DNA from: KBS-96 sp049585195
GTDB taxonomy: Bacteria > Acidobacteriota > Terriglobia > Bryobacterales > Bryobacteraceae
Assembly: GCA_049585195.1 (NCBI GenBank)
Contig: JBAUZG010000131.1
Span: 1-21,927, forward strand
Length of the DNA stretch: 21,927 bases
Reading direction: 5' to 3'
In this document: positions 7,137-13,948 of the stretch, piece after piece
How the letters are laid out: each line of letters opens with the position of its first letter
Numbering within the stretch: position 1 is the first letter of the stretch
Position numbers and translations under genes: made by a program
Notes under the pieces: generated by a model
What the model saw: only the letters and a program-made list of their open reading frames with translations
Database searches by the model: none
What the model was told of the DNA's origin: nothing

Positions 7137-7766
7137 TCATTCAGCATTACGCTCGAACTGTTGGACACACTCAACGAGCATCCCGGCCGTACAAGACTCC
7201 CCCATCTCGGTATTGAACATTGCGTGGTATAGGTGGGGTTCCGGCCATTTCAGCCCGAGATACTGCTGGACGAATGCGGCTCGCGCTTTGTCCGTCGTGT
7301 CGATCTGTTCGATTGCCTTGTCCTGAGTTGCGCCCCTAGAGATCAGTCTGCGGATCTTATGATCGCGAGATGCATAGAGAAACACATGGAAGACATCCTT
7401 GCGATTGCGCAGGAAAAACTGCGAACCTCGGCCGACAATCACCGACGGACCGCTGGAAATTGCTGTCTTGACCGCTATTTCCGAAACAGCGGCAATCCGC
7501 CGCGCATCGAGCAAATGCAGCCGGTTGGTGGGCGGCAAGCCTCCCTCAAACGCGCCCCGAAGGAAGTCTTTAAAAACCCTATACACAACAGGATCGCTTC
7601 GCCATTCTCTCTGCTCGACCGCCTGTGGCGTACTCTCGGTCAGTCGCGCGATTTCCTGTGTTAACCGCTCGTCCCACAGACTCCATCCAAGGCGGCTGGC
7701 GGCCAAACTGGCAATTTCGGATGCTCCGCAGCCGAACTCGCGCTCAATTGTGACGGCGTGGACCAT
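7137..7766 (-). CDS. Cytidylate kinase-like family protein
   Basis: A 209-aa P-loop protein of the cytidylate-kinase-like family (Pfam PF13189 type). The N-terminus VTIEREFGCGASEIASLAASRLGW carries the nucleotide-binding loop in the form FGCGAS, and VIVGRGSQFFL (about 109-119) is the second hallmark. RRLISRG (about 139-145) supplies the arginines of the lid. It probably phosphorylates a small substrate with ATP, but members of this family are mostly uncharacterised, and it is not the housekeeping Cmk. The start at 7766 has GAGGAC 5-7 bases upstream, inside the 11-bp gap after the MFS stop. It is therefore the last gene of the efflux operon. Why a nucleotide kinase-like protein belongs there is unknown. 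Confidence 0.82.
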   Translation of the reverse strand: MVHAVTIEREFGCGASEIASLAASRLGWSLWDERLTQEIARLTESTPQAVEQREWRSDPVVYRVFKDFLRGAFEGGLPPTNRLHLLDARRIAAVSEIAVKTAISSGPSVIVGRGSQFFLRNRKDVFHVFLYASRDHKIRRLISRGATQDKAIEQIDTTDKARAAFVQQYLGLKWPEPHLYHAMFNTEMGESCTAGMLVECVQQFERNAE

Positions 7767-7777
7767 TGTGTTTGTCC

Positions 7778-9379
7778 TCAGCCCACTGCGACATCTCCGC
7801 CCGCTCCTGGATCATTTTTCTTCAAGAAAAACGCAAGAACGAACATGATGGAGCAGAGCGCGCCCAAGATCCAAAAGATATCCATATAGGACAGTGCGCC
7901 GCCTTGTTGATGCACCAATTCGTAGAATCTCGCAATTGCCTGGTCGTGCGCGTCCGCGGCCCGAAACCCAGAGTGCCCGATTTTTGAGCTCAGTCCATGG
8001 AGTGCCGAACGATAAGCCGGGGAATCGGGAGTGATGTGGCCGACGAGAATCTGCTGGTGATATTGAGCCCGTCGGGTAATCATCGTGGTCACGACGGAAG
8101 TTCCGATACTGCCGCCGATATTACGCATGAAATTGATCATGCCGGAGACGCTATTGCCTTTCTCTGGAGGAACTCCGATGTAACCCGCTGCCGTGATGGG
8201 GACAAATAGAAATCCGATTCCTACCCCTTGAGCGACGCGCAGCCACATCGCAAAGCGGAAGCTGACAAACAAATCGATCTGGTTCGCGCAATAGAACAGC
8301 CCAACAGCAAGGCACAGCCATCCTGTCGCGATCAGCCATCTGGCTTGAATCCTTGACGAAAGCCGGCCGACGATGGGCATCATCACCAGCAAGATTACTC
8401 CGCCGCCGGACAGGACGAGACCGGCAAGCTCTGCTGTGTAACCCATCAGTGTCTGCAGAAATTCTGGAATTAAGACCAGGGTGCTGAAGAGCATGAAGCC
8501 CATCATGAACATCATTAAGTTCGCCGTCGCGAAGTTGAAGCTCTTGAACATGCGGACATCGATGATCGGCTCTTTGCGGAGCCATTCCCAGATAACCAGC
8601 GAGATCAGGCAAACCGCTGCGGTTATCGCCAGGGTCGTGATGAAATGCGAGCCGAACCAATCGTCTTCCTGCCCCTTGTCCAGAACAACCTGCAGCGAAC
8701 CCACTCCCAGCGTCAGCATGGATATTCCGATGTAGTCCACCCGGATACCCCCGCGCCTTAAGCGACGGAGGAACGGCGGATCTTCGACTAGGGTGTGCGT
8801 CAAATAAAGAGCGAGAAGGACCACGGGCAGCGTGATGAAAAATATCCAGCGCCACGAGTAGCTGTCAGTAATCCAGCCTCCCAGCATCGGCCCGACCGTA
8901 GGGGCGAGAACTGCAGTAATGCCGTAGACAGCAAACGCCGAGCCGCGCTGCTCCGGAGGAAACGTATCGTTGAGAATGGCTTGTGCCATCGGTTGCAGTC
9001 CACCGCCGCCGACGCCTTGCACAGCTCGAAACAACAGCAATAGCGGCAGGTTAGGCGCTAAGCCGCAAAGCAGTGAACTCACGGTGAAAGTAGCAAGCGA
9101 CATCATGAAATACCGCTTGCGGCCGATGATCTCCGCGAGCCACCCGCTGATGGGTAGAACGATCGCATTTGCAGCGAGATACGAGGTGAGCACCCAGGTG
9201 CTGTCGTCGTAGCTGGCTCCCAGACCTCCGGCGATGTAAGGCAATGCAACGTTGGCAACGCTCGTGTCCAGGACTTCGATAAACGCCGCCATCGACACGG
9301 TGGCGGCAATCGCCCAAGGGTTTACCTTGGGGCGCCAGACGACCTGCTCCAACGGAAGGGTCAGCGCTGTGGCGCTCAT
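7778..9379 (-). CDS. MFS multidrug efflux pump, DHA2 family (EmrB/QacA type, 14 TM)
   Basis: A 533-aa inner-membrane proton/drug antiporter. LDTSVANVALP (residues 37-47) is the D1 motif of 14-TM DHA2 pumps, GWLAEIIGRKR (79-89) is MFS motif A, and APTVGPMLGGWI (159-170) is the antiporter motif C. Hydrophobic segments continue to IFWILGALCSIMFVLAFFL near the C-terminus. The open frame extends to 9661, but that part is the shadow of the adaptor gene. The Met at 9379 forms an ATGA overlap with the adaptor stop, which also supports coupled translation. Together with the adaptor and TolC-type genes it should make an EmrAB-TolC-like tripartite pump. The substrates cannot be told from sequence. Confidence 0.93.
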   Translation of the reverse strand: MSATALTLPLEQVVWRPKVNPWAIAATVSMAAFIEVLDTSVANVALPYIAGGLGASYDDSTWVLTSYLAANAIVLPISGWLAEIIGRKRYFMMSLATFTVSSLLCGLAPNLPLLLLFRAVQGVGGGGLQPMAQAILNDTFPPEQRGSAFAVYGITAVLAPTVGPMLGGWITDSYSWRWIFFITLPVVLLALYLTHTLVEDPPFLRRLRRGGIRVDYIGISMLTLGVGSLQVVLDKGQEDDWFGSHFITTLAITAAVCLISLVIWEWLRKEPIIDVRMFKSFNFATANLMMFMMGFMLFSTLVLIPEFLQTLMGYTAELAGLVLSGGGVILLVMMPIVGRLSSRIQARWLIATGWLCLAVGLFYCANQIDLFVSFRFAMWLRVAQGVGIGFLFVPITAAGYIGVPPEKGNSVSGMINFMRNIGGSIGTSVVTTMITRRAQYHQQILVGHITPDSPAYRSALHGLSSKIGHSGFRAADAHDQAIARFYELVHQQGGALSYMDIFWILGALCSIMFVLAFFLKKNDPGAGGDVAVG

Positions 9380-10644
9380 CGCAGGTACACTTTCGCTTCG
9401 ATATTCATACCCGGCCGAAGCTGGTGATCGCGATTCTCGTCCGACTCCAGAACGATCTTGACCGGAACTCGCTGGACAATCTTGACGTAGTTGCCCGTTG
9501 CGTTTTCGGGCGGCAGCAAGCTGAAAATGGGTCCCGTTGCTCCCGCAATGCTGTCCACATGACCGTGGTAGGTGCGGCCGTTCGAGTCGAGGACAATCTC
9601 TGCTCTCTGGCCCACGCGCATGTGTTTGAGTTGGGTCTCTTTGAAATTCGCGGTGATCCACACCTGATCCAGGGGAACCACAGTGAGCATTTGCTCCCCA
9701 GGATCGACATTCAACCCGACGACAACCTTTTTCGTGACCTCCCCGGCTACCGGTGCAAATATTTTCGTGTACCCCAGATTCAACTGCGCTTGTTCGACCG
9801 CAGCTCGTTTCTGGTGTACATCCGCCAAGGCCGAAAGGGCTTTCGCGCGCGTTGAGGCAACGCGTTGCGGCCCGGCTTGGGCATTTTCGTAGTGCGCCTC
9901 AGCCTCAGTGAGGCGGCTGCTCGCTTCTTGAACGGCTTGTTGAGCTGCGGCCTCGTCTGCTTCTGCCGCAGCTATAGCAGCGACATCGGTCGCCGCGGCG
10001 GCGTAAGCATGGTCGTAGACTTGCTTCGGTAGTTCCTCCTTCACGAGTAGCAAGCGATAACGGGCAACGTCATCTTGAGCCTTTACATTTTCCGCTTGCG
10101 CTTCCAAAACGCGGGCGTGGGCGGCGGCGGCTTGCTTTTCTGCTGCCTCGATCGCTGCTTCCGCATTCTTAATATCCGAGGAGGTGAATTTTAATTGGCT
10201 TGAGGTCTCGACGGAAGATATGGGCACGTCGATATTCGAACTTTTCGCGGCAGCCTCAGAACTGTCCAGCGATGCCTGGGCTCTTGCCAATGCCACCTCG
10301 TAGTCTTCCGGATCGATTTCCACGAGTGTGAAACCCTCATCGACCCATTGGTTGTCCTCAACCTTGACCTTCTGAATATATCCGGAAATGCGAGCGCTGA
10401 CAGGGTAAAGATGGACGTCCACCTGCGCATCGTCGGTGGATTCGAATCCGGAAAGATAGCGCCAGAAGAAAGCACCAGCAACGGCCACAACAACCAACGA
10501 GGCAAGAAATATCCAGCGCTTGTACGAGCGCCTCCTCGGATAAGTGGAAATCGGCGGGGCAGCTGCGCCGGCGTTGTCCGGTGTTGTGTTTGGCGGAGTT
10601 GCCTGCGGTGGATTCGTTGCCGGATTTTGCTCAGTCATGCTCAT
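9376..10644 (-). CDS. HlyD/EmrA-family periplasmic adaptor of a tripartite efflux pump
   Basis: A 422-aa membrane-fusion protein. A Pro/Ala-rich cytoplasmic N-terminus (1-43) leads into one membrane anchor (about 44-63, WIFLASLVVVAVAGAFFW). Then come the first half of the lipoyl/barrel domain (about 70-118, DDAQVDVHLYPVSARISGYI), a long Ala/Glu-rich coiled coil (about 119-280) and the second half with LGYTKIFAPVAGEV and a C-terminal beta barrel. This links the inner-membrane pump to the outer-membrane channel. The start at 10644 overlaps the upstream TolC-type stop (ATGA). A second Met two codons later (10638) has a better distance from GGAGGG, so the real start could be either. Confidence 0.93.
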   Translation of the reverse strand: MSMTEQNPATNPPQATPPNTTPDNAGAAAPPISTYPRRRSYKRWIFLASLVVVAVAGAFFWRYLSGFESTDDAQVDVHLYPVSARISGYIQKVKVEDNQWVDEGFTLVEIDPEDYEVALARAQASLDSSEAAAKSSNIDVPISSVETSSQLKFTSSDIKNAEAAIEAAEKQAAAAHARVLEAQAENVKAQDDVARYRLLLVKEELPKQVYDHAYAAAATDVAAIAAAEADEAAAQQAVQEASSRLTEAEAHYENAQAGPQRVASTRAKALSALADVHQKRAAVEQAQLNLGYTKIFAPVAGEVTKKVVVGLNVDPGEQMLTVVPLDQVWITANFKETQLKHMRVGQRAEIVLDSNGRTYHGHVDSIAGATGPIFSLLPPENATGNYVKIVQRVPVKIVLESDENRDHQLRPGMNIEAKVYLR

Positions 10645-12134
10645 TTTCCCTCCATGTATTCCCCAAAGCGTGATTCCGCGACGCCTGTCGATCTTGCCAG
10701 AGATATTTTTGCGAGGTTGTAGCTGTAAAGACTGGCAATGTAGGCGTCAGTAGCGATTGCGAGCGCATCTTGCGCCTGAACGACTTCAATGTTGTCTGTA
10801 ACTCCCGAAACGAATCGATCGCGAGATTGTTCCAGGTTCCGAGTGGCTAGCGTTACCGCGCTTTTCTCGACGGAGACTTCTTGCGCAGCCGCTTCCAGAT
10901 CGAGATAAGCGTCGCGAACCTCCTGATCGATCCTGGCGCGCAAGTCTTCCAGTCGCTGGCTTTCTCTCGTTAGCGAAGCGCCGGCGCGGAGAATATCCCC
11001 ATGTACTCTTCCGCCCTGAAAAATAGGAATGCGGAGTGTGGCAGCCGCGTCAACGGTGCCGTGTGACGAGCCCGGGTTAACTCCCGAGAGACCGTAATCG
11101 ACTTCCACGCCTAACGATGGATAACGCTCGGCAGAAGCGGCTCTTCTCTCGAGCTCAGCCGACCGGACCTGGTTCATCTGGCTCTGAAAGTCTGGGCGAG
11201 CCTTGTAGGCGCTTTGGATCGCCTCATCGAGACCCGAGGGCGTCAGCTCCTGGTAAGGGACGTGGGTGGTTATCCCGAACTGTTGGCCCGGAGGGAGACC
11301 GATAGCTCGCGCCAAAACCAACTTCTCCTTCGCCAGGTCATTTCGCGCGACAATCAGTTTCTGTTCCCGTGATTGCAGTTCGACCTGTGAGCGCAGAACG
11401 TCCACGGCCGAGGCAAGGCCTGCGGTCTTCTGGTCAGACGCCTGTTGAAAAAGTGCCTTGGAGGTGTCCCGTTGCGACGTGGCAGACTCAACTTCCGATT
11501 GATCCGCGATAACCAGTAAGTAGCTGGAGACAGTAACAAGCACGATAAGCTCGCGAGCGTCTTTGGAGCCGAACTCTGCCGACTTCAGCTGCGCCTGTGA
11601 AGCTCGCGCCCGCTCGATGGATGCCCAATCAAGAAGGGATTGCGTGAGATAAGCCCGCGAGTCGAAATAGCCAAATGGGCCAACGATCGGAGGTTCTCCG
11701 TGAATGGACAGACCAAACGCCGCCCTTACATTGATTTGATGAACTCCGAAACCCGTGTCGGTTATTACATTGGGAAGCAGCTCGCTCAGCGCTTGCCAAT
11801 GCTGCCCCCGCGCGTCGGAAACGACATCGCTGGCCAAAACTCCACCCAGGTTTTGCTTGAGTCCAAGGGCGACGGCGTCTTTGAGAGAGAGCGCCACCGG
11901 CTTTGCGCTGAGTTTTCCCGCAGGAACTCCGCCGAGGTACGGATTCTGCGACAGGCTTTGATAGTTATTCTGCCCGGCTTGAACGGCTGCGCGCGGTGCT
12001 CCTGTTACTTCGGCCAGAGCTATCGGGTTGTACGGCGCCGGCGTGGCTGGCGGGTTGTACTGTGCAAGGGCCCCTACTCCGCCGAGAAGGGCAGGACCAA
12101 GCAGGAATAACTTATTCCAAGGTGTGCACCGCAT
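10641..12134 (-). CDS. TolC-family outer-membrane efflux protein
   Basis: A 497-aa outer-membrane factor, the exit duct of the tripartite pump. A signal peptide is visible (about residues 1-24, basic start then FLLGPALLGGVGALA, cut before QYNPP). The two outer-membrane-efflux repeats follow, with long helical stretches such as ESATSQRDTSKALFQQASDQ and LEDLRARIDQEVRDAYLDLE, and FVSGVTDNIEVVQAQDALA near the C-terminus is a typical TolC-family motif. The ATG at 12134 has only a weak Shine-Dalgarno-like sequence. It lies 12 bases after the stop of the truncated DJ-1 reading frame, so its expression may depend on that leader. It heads the operon TolC-adaptor-pump-kinase. Confidence 0.92.
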   Translation of the reverse strand: MRCTPWNKLFLLGPALLGGVGALAQYNPPATPAPYNPIALAEVTGAPRAAVQAGQNNYQSLSQNPYLGGVPAGKLSAKPVALSLKDAVALGLKQNLGGVLASDVVSDARGQHWQALSELLPNVITDTGFGVHQINVRAAFGLSIHGEPPIVGPFGYFDSRAYLTQSLLDWASIERARASQAQLKSAEFGSKDARELIVLVTVSSYLLVIADQSEVESATSQRDTSKALFQQASDQKTAGLASAVDVLRSQVELQSREQKLIVARNDLAKEKLVLARAIGLPPGQQFGITTHVPYQELTPSGLDEAIQSAYKARPDFQSQMNQVRSAELERRAASAERYPSLGVEVDYGLSGVNPGSSHGTVDAAATLRIPIFQGGRVHGDILRAGASLTRESQRLEDLRARIDQEVRDAYLDLEAAAQEVSVEKSAVTLATRNLEQSRDRFVSGVTDNIEVVQAQDALAIATDAYIASLYSYNLAKISLARSTGVAESRFGEYMEGK

Positions 12135-12146
12135 GTCGTATCCGTG

Positions 12147-12350
12147 CTAGAGAGATTTCGGGCGTCGTACTCTAAGTACACTCCGCCCCGTAGGGACCGG
12201 AAGCTTGCCGAGTCGTGAAGCCAGCGTCGGTTCGACACCAGCGTCCCGGAAGGCAAAGTACGGGGCCGCGAATTCCTCCAGCCAGAAGCCGGTCTTGCGA
12301 CCAGTGTTGCCCGATCGATCATGCGACGTTAGCACCATCAGTGTTTTCAT
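12147..12350 (-). pseudogene. Truncated DJ-1/PfpI gene copy, now a 67-codon leader frame
   Basis: The first 45 codons repeat the start of the intact DJ-1 gene at 12829-13518 (MKTLMVLTSHDR... versus MKILMVLTSHDR...), with 41 of 45 residues the same. After LAS the sequence departs into LGKLPVPTGR and stops at 12147. The nucleophile Cys and most of the fold are missing, so it cannot be an active DJ-1 protein. GGAG lies before its ATG, so it may still be translated. The stop is 12 bases before the TolC-type start, where it could act as a leader coupled to the efflux operon. Confidence 0.85.
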
Positions 12351-12523
12351 GTTCGTTCTCCGATGTTTTGGTATTACGCTCGAATGCCAGCAGTGTTCAG
12401 CGATTGGCTATAGTTGTGCACGCAAGCCGCGTACCACAGCGAAGATATAGAAACGAAAGACAAAGCGGGGACCGTCGCGCGCTATTGTTGGCGGACCGAC
12501 TCAGCGGGTCGACGCGATCCGAC
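12217..12523. repeat. Partial duplication, copy 1 (DJ-1 5' region and start)
   Basis: This block matches 13385-13692 in the same orientation with an offset of 1168 to 1169 bp. The 134 bp of coding part differ at about nine positions. The 173 bp upstream of the ATG are more diverged and contain one single-base indel. The similarity ends sharply on both sides: at 12217 inside the DJ-1 frame and at about 12523, where the P460 remnant begins. Confidence 0.88.
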
Positions 12524-12698
12524 GTTGATCATCACGCGATTCGCCAGAATGACCTTGATCGTCATTGGTCTGGCTCGGGGCCACGCTCTCCCATGTCTCG
12601 TAGGCACGAAACTCCGAGAAAGCGATGCCGTTCGGAGACTTCAGCGTGAACCGATCCTGCGCGGCGAATACACTTATCCTGACGCTGTTGCGTTTCAT
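12524..12698 (-). pseudogene. Cytochrome P460 gene remnant
   Basis: The ATG at 12698, with AAGGAG 8 bases upstream, begins MKRNSVRISVFAAQDR and goes on FTLKSPNGIAFSEFRAYETW, the N-terminal part of cytochrome P460-like proteins. Near 12555 the frame shifts by one base, after which KVILANRVMIN continues the family pattern. Homology stops at 12524, exactly at the edge of the DJ-1 duplication. The hydrophobic core of the expected signal peptide is missing between ISV and FAAQDR. The C-terminal CxxCH haem-binding site is lost. P460 proteins are periplasmic c-type haem proteins; this one cannot be functional. Confidence 0.72.
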
Positions 12699-12733
12699 TT
12701 CAAAAGCTCCTTTTCCTTTAGCGGTGTTAATTG

Positions 12734-12757
12734 ACAGCGAGTGAGCTCGCTGTTTTT
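12734..12757 (+). terminator. Terminator-like hairpin with T-run (plus-strand orientation)
   Basis: ACAGCGAG, loop TGAG and CTCGCTGT form a perfect 8-bp stem with a 4-base loop, followed directly by a run of five T on the plus strand. This is the form of an intrinsic terminator for rightward transcription. The flanking genes are both on the minus strand: it lies about 70 bp after the DJ-1 stop. In the minus direction the stem has no T-run, so its use there is uncertain. Confidence 0.5.
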
Positions 12758-12828
12758 GCTTGACGAACTCGCGGATCGACTCAGCGCTCTCATCCGCAGC
12801 GGTTATAAAGCGCCGAAACTCTTAGCGG

Positions 12829-13518
12829 CTAAGCAGCCTTCCGAGCTGCGAGCAATTCCACCAGTGCCTTGGCCGCAGCAGTCGACGAAGCCGGATTCTG
12901 GCCGGTCACGACTCGACCGTCAACTACCGCGAAGGGTGCCCAGTCGGCTGCCTTCTCGTAGATGCCGCCGATTCTCTTCAGTTCGTCTTCAACAAGGAAA
13001 GGAACGACGTGAGTCAAATTGACCGCGGCTTCTTCGCCGTCAGTAAAGCCGGTTACGCGCTTGCCTTTGACGAGAGGCTCGCCCTGATACATTACGCGAT
13101 GGAAGACAGCTGGCGAATGACAAACGGCAGCCACGGGCTTGCCGGAGTTGTAGAAAGACTCGATCAACGCGATGGAATCGGGATTGTCGACGAGATCCCA
13201 CATTGGACCGTGGCCTCCCACGTAAAATATGGTGTCGAAATCCTCCGATTTCATGTCGGAGAGCTTCACTGTCTGAGATAGTTCCTTCTGTGCTGCCGTA
13301 TCCTGCTTAAACCGTGTCATCGCGGGAGTTTGATTCTCCGGCAAATCGCTCTTTGGATCGATCGGGGGCTGCCCTCCTTTTGGCGAAGCCAGCGTCAGCT
13401 CGACACCAGCGTCGCGGAAGACAAAGTACGGGGCCGCGAATTCCTCGAGCCAAAAGCCGGTCTTGCGGCCAGTGTTGCCCAATCGATCATGCGACGTTAG
13501 CACCATCAGTATTTTCAT
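12829..13518 (-). CDS. DJ-1/PfpI family protein (Hsp31/glyoxalase III-like, type 1 glutamine amidotransferase fold)
   Basis: A 229-aa complete DJ-1 superfamily protein of the Hsp31-like class. The nucleophile elbow is AAVCHSPAVF with Cys133 followed by His134; the acidic partner is Glu25 or Glu26 in GFWLEEFAAPY; GGHGPMWD (101-108) forms the oxyanion-side loop. Members act as glutathione-independent glyoxalase III (methylglyoxal to lactate), deglycase or chaperone; which holds here is unknown. The ATG at 13518 is preceded by a weak AAGAGAA site. The 5' end of this gene and its upstream region were duplicated to 12217-12523. It is divergent from the MOSC-reductase fusion gene. Confidence 0.93.
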   Translation of the reverse strand: MKILMVLTSHDRLGNTGRKTGFWLEEFAAPYFVFRDAGVELTLASPKGGQPPIDPKSDLPENQTPAMTRFKQDTAAQKELSQTVKLSDMKSEDFDTIFYVGGHGPMWDLVDNPDSIALIESFYNSGKPVAAVCHSPAVFHRVMYQGEPLVKGKRVTGFTDGEEAAVNLTHVVPFLVEDELKRIGGIYEKAADWAPFAVVDGRVVTGQNPASSTAAAKALVELLAARKAA

Positions 13519-13692
13519 GTTCGTTCTCTTTGGTCTTGGTATTACGCTCGAATGCGAGCATTATTCATCGATTGCCCATAGTTGTGCACGCAAGTCGCGC
13601 GCCAGGACGAAGGTATAGAAACGAAAGACCGAAGTAGAGACCGTCGCACACTATTGTTCGCGGGCCGACTCAACGGGCCGACGAGAACCGAC
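13385..13692. repeat. Partial duplication, copy 2 (attached to the intact DJ-1 gene)
   Basis: This is the counterpart of 12217-12523. It comprises the first 45 codons of the intact DJ-1 gene and about 174 bp upstream. Because the gene here is complete, this is probably the parental copy. Past 13692 the sequence has no similarity to the P460 remnant that borders copy 1. Confidence 0.88.
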
Positions 13693-13948
13693 TTTCCAAT
13701 CCAGGTCGCGGGGAACTCTTGCGTTGTCTTCCGTCGACGCCGCGACACCGACCGCCGTCATCTTCCGCTTCGGTCCCGCGTATCTTTCAAGTGCTGCAAG
13801 CGGAACGTCTGGAATCAGACCTGCCAGCCAATCCACGTCAGCGCAATACTTAACCTCGAAGGATGGATCGCCCAGGCGAGAAGCAGCCCCGACAGAATCG
13901 ACGGTCGCTCGTTTGCTCCGCCGTATATATTTCCTGGAAAGGCATCTG
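13519..13948. other. Divergent intergenic region
   Basis: These 430 bp separate the DJ-1 gene (minus) from the MOSC fusion gene (plus) and should hold both promoters. The part up to 13692 belongs to the duplicated block. From 13693 to 13948 frames are open on both strands but resemble no known protein. TATATT at 13926-13931 is -10-like but too close to the start codon to be convincing. Confidence 0.45.
13546..13559. promoter_or_regulatory. Small palindrome in the DJ-1 leader (possible operator)
   Basis: GCTCG-AATG-CGAGC is a 5-bp inverted repeat 28 bases upstream of the DJ-1 ATG, just downstream of an AATAAT that could be a -10 box on the minus strand. In the duplicated copy (12378-12391) the right arm reads CCAGC, so the palindrome is broken. 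Such a short repeat could be chance. Confidence 0.25.

Noticed and set aside
9380..9661. N-terminal extension of the MFS frame upstream of 9379
   Set aside because: It lies inside the HlyD-type gene in another frame, is hydrophilic and lacks family homology; the ATGA overlap at 9379 is a better start.
10641..13518. Toxin-antitoxin or defence island around the small open frames
   Set aside because: The small frames are explained as the truncated DJ-1 copy and the P460 remnant, and no toxin, nuclease or defence motif was found.
13926..13931. TATATT as a -10 box for the MOSC fusion gene
   Set aside because: No -35 box at a proper distance, and the transcript would start almost at the ribosome site.
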